Shown here piece by piece: positions 5,212-8,575 of a stretch of DNA of 8,575 nucleotides. Each line of letters starts with the position of its first letter. Position 1 is the first letter of the stretch. The notes beneath the pieces were generated by a model that saw only the letters and a program-made list of their open reading frames with translations, was not told the DNA's origin and searched no databases. A program made the position numbers and the translations under genes. Origin of the DNA: Nitrospira sp. SG-bin2 (lineage in GTDB: Bacteria > Nitrospirota > Nitrospiria > Nitrospirales > Nitrospiraceae). The stretch lies in NCBI GenBank assembly GCA_002083405.1, contig LVWT01000027.1, forward strand, positions 1 to 8,575. The letters are read 5' to 3'.

Positions 5212-6007
5212 TGAATGGCGGCGCTGGTGGATCGAGCCAAAACGAGACGGTTATCGGCTCATCTATCACAAAGGCCAGTTCCTCTCACGAACCGGTAAAC
5301 CCTTTCACAACCTCGACCACATTGCGGCGGAACTCTCGCAACTCCCAGGTTGGACATTCGATGGGGAGTTGTACGGCAAAAATTGGGAAGAGGCCGCAAA
5401 CGCACGCCGCTCTAAGAATGGTGTGAACAATGAATTGAACTACGCTGTGTTCGACATCATGAGCGACGACGATTGGTGCGGACAGATGTGTGCAGAACCC
5501 TTGGAGCAGCGGCGTCTTCGGCTTCTAGCCATGATCAACGGGCGGCTTATTCCGATGAAGTACGTCCATGTTATGAGCCATTTCGAGGCCACTCGTTACG
5601 AGTCGTTTGTCATCGCCCACAAGTCACATCTTCAGTATGGCTGCGACGGTACGGTGCTGAAACTCCGTGACAGTCTCTACGAGTTCAAGCGCACGAAGAC
5701 CTGGCTGAAGGTCAAGCCGGTCGAGACGTTTGATTGCCTCGTGGTGGGCATGAAGGAAGGCATCGGCAAGTACAAGGGCATGCTCGGTGCGCTGCAGTTG
5801 GTTGATGCCGACGCTGCTGAGTTACTTGAGCAGAGTGAGTGGGTGACTACGTGGTGCAGCGGCATGACCGATGAACAGCGGCGTTCCTGGTGGGGCCAAG
5901 ACGGTAAGGGAATCATCGGCAAGATCATCGAAGTGTCTGCGCGTGGTGTTCACAAATCAGGACGCCTGATCGAACCTCGTTTCGTCCGCATCAGGGAGGA
6001 CAAATGA
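5153..6007 (+). CDS. compact ATP-dependent DNA ligase
   Basis: The 284-aa product (T7 ligase is 359) seals nicks such as those between Okazaki fragments. Nucleotidyltransferase motifs are in order: motif I EPKRDGYR with the adenylated lysine K30; SRTGKP (45-50); motif III FDGELYG (E72); motif IIIa YAVFDIM (97-103); motif IV position CDGTVLK (164-170), where most ligases have Glu-Gly and this one has Asp-Gly; motif V WLKVKP (K186, K188). A C-terminal OB domain follows, from FDCLVVGM to PRFVRIREDK. ATG 5153 is preceded by GGAGG at 5136-5140 and AAAAGG closer in, and it overlaps the previous gene; the frame is open upstream but those codons lie in that gene. The N-terminal lead before motif I is short, as in minimal ligases. 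Confidence 0.93.
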   Translation: MQPQLLTVIKQEVLKRWTSDEWRRWWIEPKRDGYRLIYHKGQFLSRTGKPFHNLDHIAAELSQLPGWTFDGELYGKNWEEAANARRSKNGVNNELNYAVFDIMSDDDWCGQMCAEPLEQRRLRLLAMINGRLIPMKYVHVMSHFEATRYESFVIAHKSHLQYGCDGTVLKLRDSLYEFKRTKTWLKVKPVETFDCLVVGMKEGIGKYKGMLGALQLVDADAAELLEQSEWVTTWCSGMTDEQRRSWWGQDGKGIIGKIIEVSARGVHKSGRLIEPRFVRIREDK

Positions 6008-6300
6008 CGCCAAATGTAACTGTCGTCGGCGTTAACCGCGCATACGACATCAGGCGTTTGGGTTGGCTTGTTGAGTTTACCGGCGTGCTTTTGCCATGGG
6101 GCTGGCCAGTGGAAATATTCTACTTGGTGGTAACAAAGGCGGGGGCCTATACGATCACCCTGCCGCCGCTTGTCAGATACAGTTTTCCATACACCAAAAC
6201 ATCCAAAGGGCAGGTTCATTGGAAATGGGCAAAGGACACACTGAAATTTGCGGAAGGATGGAGGACGACAAATGGGCATCAACTGGAAATGGCCTTCTAA
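6004..6300 (+). CDS. hypothetical protein, 98 aa
   Basis: ATG 6004 overlaps the ligase TGA (ATGA) and follows AGGGAGGA at 5993-6000, so translation is well supported. The protein is rich in aromatic and beta-forming residues (RRLGWLVEFTGVLLPWGWPVEIFYLVV; ITLPPLVRYSFPYTK; VHWKWAKDTLKFAEGW). A weakly hydrophobic stretch around residues 18-43 contains Pro and charged residues, so a soluble beta protein is more likely than a membrane protein. No family is recognised. It heads a three-gene group of small proteins between ligase and polymerase. Confidence 0.72.
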   Translation: MTPNVTVVGVNRAYDIRRLGWLVEFTGVLLPWGWPVEIFYLVVTKAGAYTITLPPLVRYSFPYTKTSKGQVHWKWAKDTLKFAEGWRTTNGHQLEMAF

Positions 6301-6451
6301 GAGAGGAAACGACTATCTCCCTTGGTACGTGATTCTGCGGCGGTTGTTGTTGGTTGGCCCGGCCATAGTGAGCCTTGCGGTGTTCTGTTTCTTTATCGGG
6401 CTGATGTTAGGCGTTAGACGGGCGGCGGATGCATGGAGGAACAACATCTAG
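6272..6451 (+). CDS. small single-pass membrane protein, 59 aa
   Basis: ATG 6272 has GGAGG (6260-6264) seven bases upstream and overlaps the preceding gene by 29 bases. The N-terminus is basic and tryptophan-rich (MGINWKWPSKRGNDYLPWYVILRR), followed by one clear transmembrane segment at about residues 27-48 (LLLVGPAIVSLAVFCFFIGLML) and a short basic end with WRNNI. The Arg pair before and Arg-Arg after the segment make orientation uncertain. Small proteins with a Trp/Lys N-terminus and one membrane helix are frequent in this part of podovirus genomes, but none I can name has a known role. Confidence 0.75.
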   Translation: MGINWKWPSKRGNDYLPWYVILRRLLLVGPAIVSLAVFCFFIGLMLGVRRAADAWRNNI

Positions 6452-6645
6452 TGGAATGGGTACTCACCATAATTCTCTACACCACGACAGGCATCGGGAA
6501 ACATGAGCCGGTGCACCTGACCGGAGCCACTCGTTATTCCAGTCTGGATGCCTGCGCGGGCGCCGGTGTGACATTCGCTGAGTGGCTGACGCAGGACTTC
6601 ACGAGAGTGGAGTGGCACTGCTCGAAGCAGAATCAAAGAACGTAA
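6451..6645 (+). CDS. small hypothetical, possibly exported protein with two cysteines, 64 aa
   Basis: GTG 6451 shares one base with the upstream TAG (TAGTG) and has GGAGGA at 6435-6440; ATG 6433 in the same frame would add six residues (MEEQHL) but lacks a clear SD. The protein starts with a short hydrophobic stretch (MEWVLTIILYTTTG), then a polar domain with two Cys in SLDACAGAG and EWHCSKQNQ. The layout resembles short prophage proteins with an uncleaved or weak signal and one disulfide, which is only an analogy. It ends eight bases before the polymerase start. Confidence 0.65.
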   Translation: MEWVLTIILYTTTGIGKHEPVHLTGATRYSSLDACAGAGVTFAEWLTQDFTRVEWHCSKQNQRT

Positions 6646-6653
6646 GGAGCAAC

Positions 6654-8558
6654 GTGGAAATCGTATTCGACATCGAAAGCAACGGGTTTCTTGAAGACCT
6701 GACGAAGGTGCACTGCATCGCGCTGGCCGATGAAACCGGTGTGGTGTCCTCGTATCGTGGCGATGCGATTCTCGACGCGCTCCGCAAGCTGGAAGATGCG
6801 AAGACACTGATCGGCCACAACATCCAGGACTTCGATATCCCGGCATTGAAGAAGGTGTACCCGCACTTTAATCCTAAGGGAACGGTGCGGGACACCATGA
6901 TTATGTCCCGCCTGATTTGGCCTGAGATTGCCGTGCAAGACTTCTCTCTGATCCGCAAACCCAACAGCACGTTCCCCGCTACACTGATCGGCAAGCACAA
7001 GTTGGAAGCTTGGGGGTACCGGCTGGGTATCCGTAAGGGCAACTTCGGGAAGACCGAAGACGAGGACGACCAGACGAACGAGACGGTGTGGGCAGAGTGG
7101 TCCCAGGAGATGGAGGACTACTGCAAGCAGGACGTGGCTGTCACGGTCAAGCTGTGGTCGTTGATCAAGGCGAAGAACTACAGCGAAGAGGCCATCCAAC
7201 TCGAACACGACTTCCGCGAAATCATCAACGAACAGGAGAAAGAGGGCTTCCCGTTCGACGAGAAGGCCGCGCAGGAATTCTACGCGGAATTGTGTGCTAA
7301 GCGCTCGCAGTTAGAGAAGGAGATTGCGCCATACTTCCCACCGTGGGAGACGCGGCATCCATTCACGCCGAAGGTCAACAACAAGAAGCGCGGTTACGTG
7401 AAGGGTGTCGAGTTCGTCAAGGTCAAGCAGCACACATTTAACCCGAACAGCGACAAGCAAATCGTGGAGCGCCTGAAGGTCCAGCGTGGGTGGGAGCCGG
7501 TGGACTTCACGGACACAGGCCAGCCGAAGGTGAACGGCGAAATCCTCGGGCGCCTGGGCGAGCAGTGGCCGGAGTGCAAGCTGCTGTCTGAGCTGGCGGA
7601 CGTGACGAAGATCATCGGCATGTTGGCTGAGGGCAAGAACGCCTGGTTGAAGCTCGTGAAGAACGGTCGAATTCACGGCAAGGTCATCACGAACGGTGCT
7701 GTGACGGGCCGGTGTGCACACTTCCAGCCGAACCTCGGGCAGATCCCGAAGGAAGGCGAGATGGGTGAGCGGTGCCGCAAGCTGTTCATTACAATTCCGG
7801 GTCATTCGCTCCTCGGGTGGGACGCTTCGGGGTTGGAACTCCGGTGTCTTGGCCACTACATGGGCAAGTACGACGGCGGTGCGTACATCCTCATCGTTAC
7901 GACGGGCGATGTGCACACGACGAACCAGAAAGCTGCGGGTCTTCCGACACGCGGGAATGCGAAGACGTTCATCTATGCCTTCTTGTACGGAGCGGGCGGA
8001 TGGAAGATCGGCATCATTGTTGGCGTTACCGATGTGGAGATCGAAGAGCTGAAGAGCAACAAGCAGTGGGGCCTCGCCAAGAAGACGTTGGAGCGGCGGA
8101 ACATGAGCACGTCCGACCTGAACGTCGCGCTCGAAGTGAAGGGCCGAATGCTGAAGGCGCAGTTCATCAAGGGGCTGCCGGCACTCGGCAAGTTGAAAGA
8201 GGAAGTGGAAGCTAAGGCGAAAGAGCGCGGGTACATCAAAGGATTGGACGGCAGGTTGTTGCCGTGTCGGTCTCCGCACTCGTCACTGAATACGTTGCTG
8301 CAGAGTGCTGGGGCGATTTTGGTGAAGAAGGCCACGGTCATTCTGCACCAGAAACTGAAGGCGTTGGGTTTGAAGCAGTACGTGAAGCAGGTTGTGCACG
8401 TTCACGATGAGGCGCAAAACCTCGTGGCGCACGGCTACGAACAGCAGGTAGGAGAACTTGCAAGACAATCTATCAAAGAAGCCGGGGAGTATTTCAAGTT
8501 CAGGTGTCCCCTCGATGGTGAATTCAAGGTCGGAAGCGATTGGAAGACAACTCACTGA
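6654..8558 (+). CDS. T7 gp5-like family A DNA polymerase with 3'-5' exonuclease
   Basis: GTG 6654 follows AAGGAG (6644-6649) and gives the family's N-terminus; the frame is open to 6582 inside the previous gene. Length is 634 aa (T7 gp5 is 704). Exonuclease residues: D6 and E8 in FDIESNG, D61 in QDFDIPAL, D160 in YCKQDVAVT. Polymerase motif A LGWDASGLELRCL (D390), motif B RGNAKTFIYAFLYG (R433, K437, Y441; the Tyr at the position of T7 Y526), motif C VHVHDEAQ (H584-D585-E586). The C-terminal residue is His, as in T7. The thumb segment matching the T7 thioredoxin-binding loop is about half length, and an extra segment of roughly 34 residues follows motif B. It replicates the phage genome together with the primase-helicase and SSB encoded upstream. 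Confidence 0.97.
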   Translation: MEIVFDIESNGFLEDLTKVHCIALADETGVVSSYRGDAILDALRKLEDAKTLIGHNIQDFDIPALKKVYPHFNPKGTVRDTMIMSRLIWPEIAVQDFSLIRKPNSTFPATLIGKHKLEAWGYRLGIRKGNFGKTEDEDDQTNETVWAEWSQEMEDYCKQDVAVTVKLWSLIKAKNYSEEAIQLEHDFREIINEQEKEGFPFDEKAAQEFYAELCAKRSQLEKEIAPYFPPWETRHPFTPKVNNKKRGYVKGVEFVKVKQHTFNPNSDKQIVERLKVQRGWEPVDFTDTGQPKVNGEILGRLGEQWPECKLLSELADVTKIIGMLAEGKNAWLKLVKNGRIHGKVITNGAVTGRCAHFQPNLGQIPKEGEMGERCRKLFITIPGHSLLGWDASGLELRCLGHYMGKYDGGAYILIVTTGDVHTTNQKAAGLPTRGNAKTFIYAFLYGAGGWKIGIIVGVTDVEIEELKSNKQWGLAKKTLERRNMSTSDLNVALEVKGRMLKAQFIKGLPALGKLKEEVEAKAKERGYIKGLDGRLLPCRSPHSSLNTLLQSAGAILVKKATVILHQKLKALGLKQYVKQVVHVHDEAQNLVAHGYEQQVGELARQSIKEAGEYFKFRCPLDGEFKVGSDWKTTH

Positions 8559-8575
8559 AGAGAAGAGAGAAAAGG
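8559..8575 (+). other. purine-rich leader after the polymerase gene
   Basis: The last 17 bases are entirely purine and end in AAAAGG, as would the SD of a following gene just beyond the window edge. The start codon is not in view. Confidence 0.25.

Noticed and set aside
6582..6653. N-terminal extension of the polymerase by 24 codons
   Set aside because: GTG 6654 has AAGGAG four bases upstream and places DIES at residues 6-9 as in T7 gp5; the extension overlaps another gene.
7311..8279. Minus-strand open frame of 322 codons across the polymerase gene
   Set aside because: Antisense to conserved polymerase motifs A and B; Arg/Leu/Val-rich shadow composition and no recognisable domain.
1..8575. 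CRISPR array, tRNA, rRNA, insertion sequence or integrase
   Set aside because: No regularly spaced repeats, cloverleaf-like sequence, transposase motif or recombinase motif was seen on either strand.

Overview
The window is a densely packed, plus-strand-only block of a T7-like podovirus (Autographiviridae-type) genome: the middle, DNA-metabolism part. Five or six genes can be matched by motif to T7 proteins: single-stranded-DNA-binding protein (gp2.5), Holliday-junction endonuclease I (gp3), N-acetylmuramoyl-L-alanine amidase (gp3.5), primase-helicase (gp4A/4B) and family A DNA polymerase (gp5), plus a compact ATP-dependent DNA ligase (function of gp1.3). The order 2.5-3-3.5-4-5 is that of T7, but the ligase sits between helicase and polymerase. 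Nothing marks an integrated element: no integrase, att site, tRNA or transposase was seen. The host cannot be named from the sequence; the GC-rich coding and strong Shine-Dalgarno (SD) sites fit a proteobacterial phage.

Layout. Positions 1-1163 hold six small overlapping reading frames of unknown function (22, 38, 81, 121, 74 and 59 aa), including one single-pass membrane protein and one coiled-coil protein. A 62-base gap (1164-1225) leads into SSB (1226-1858), endonuclease I (1845-2267), a 59-aa protein resembling the Acb2/Tad1 hairpin family of cyclic-nucleotide sponges (2260-2439) and the amidase (2412-2876). A winged-helix gene (2936-3214) lies between amidase and primase-helicase and is bracketed by a 19-bp direct repeat that can form a small hairpin. 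The primase-helicase (3192-4862) has an internal GTG with an excellent SD site, so two products like T7 4A and 4B are likely. An unknown 122-aa gene (4843-5211), the ligase (5153-6007) and three small unknown genes (6004-6645) precede the DNA polymerase (6654-8558). The final 17 bases are purine-rich and may be the leader of the next gene. No gap exceeds 65 bases.

How they work together. The primase-helicase unwinds DNA and makes primers, the polymerase with its proofreading exonuclease copies, SSB coats the lagging-strand template, the ligase seals Okazaki fragments, and endonuclease I resolves branches and degrades host DNA. The amidase serves lysis and, in T7, restrains the phage RNA polymerase. 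Nearly every junction is an ATGA, GTGA or TAGTG overlap or a short overlap, so translation is probably coupled along a polycistronic message. No T7-type promoter or intrinsic terminator was recognised by eye.

Points of most interest: the probable Acb2/Tad1-type counter-defence gene inside the replication operon, the repeat-bracketed winged-helix gene, the internal helicase start, and a polymerase with a shortened thumb insertion where T7 binds host thioredoxin.
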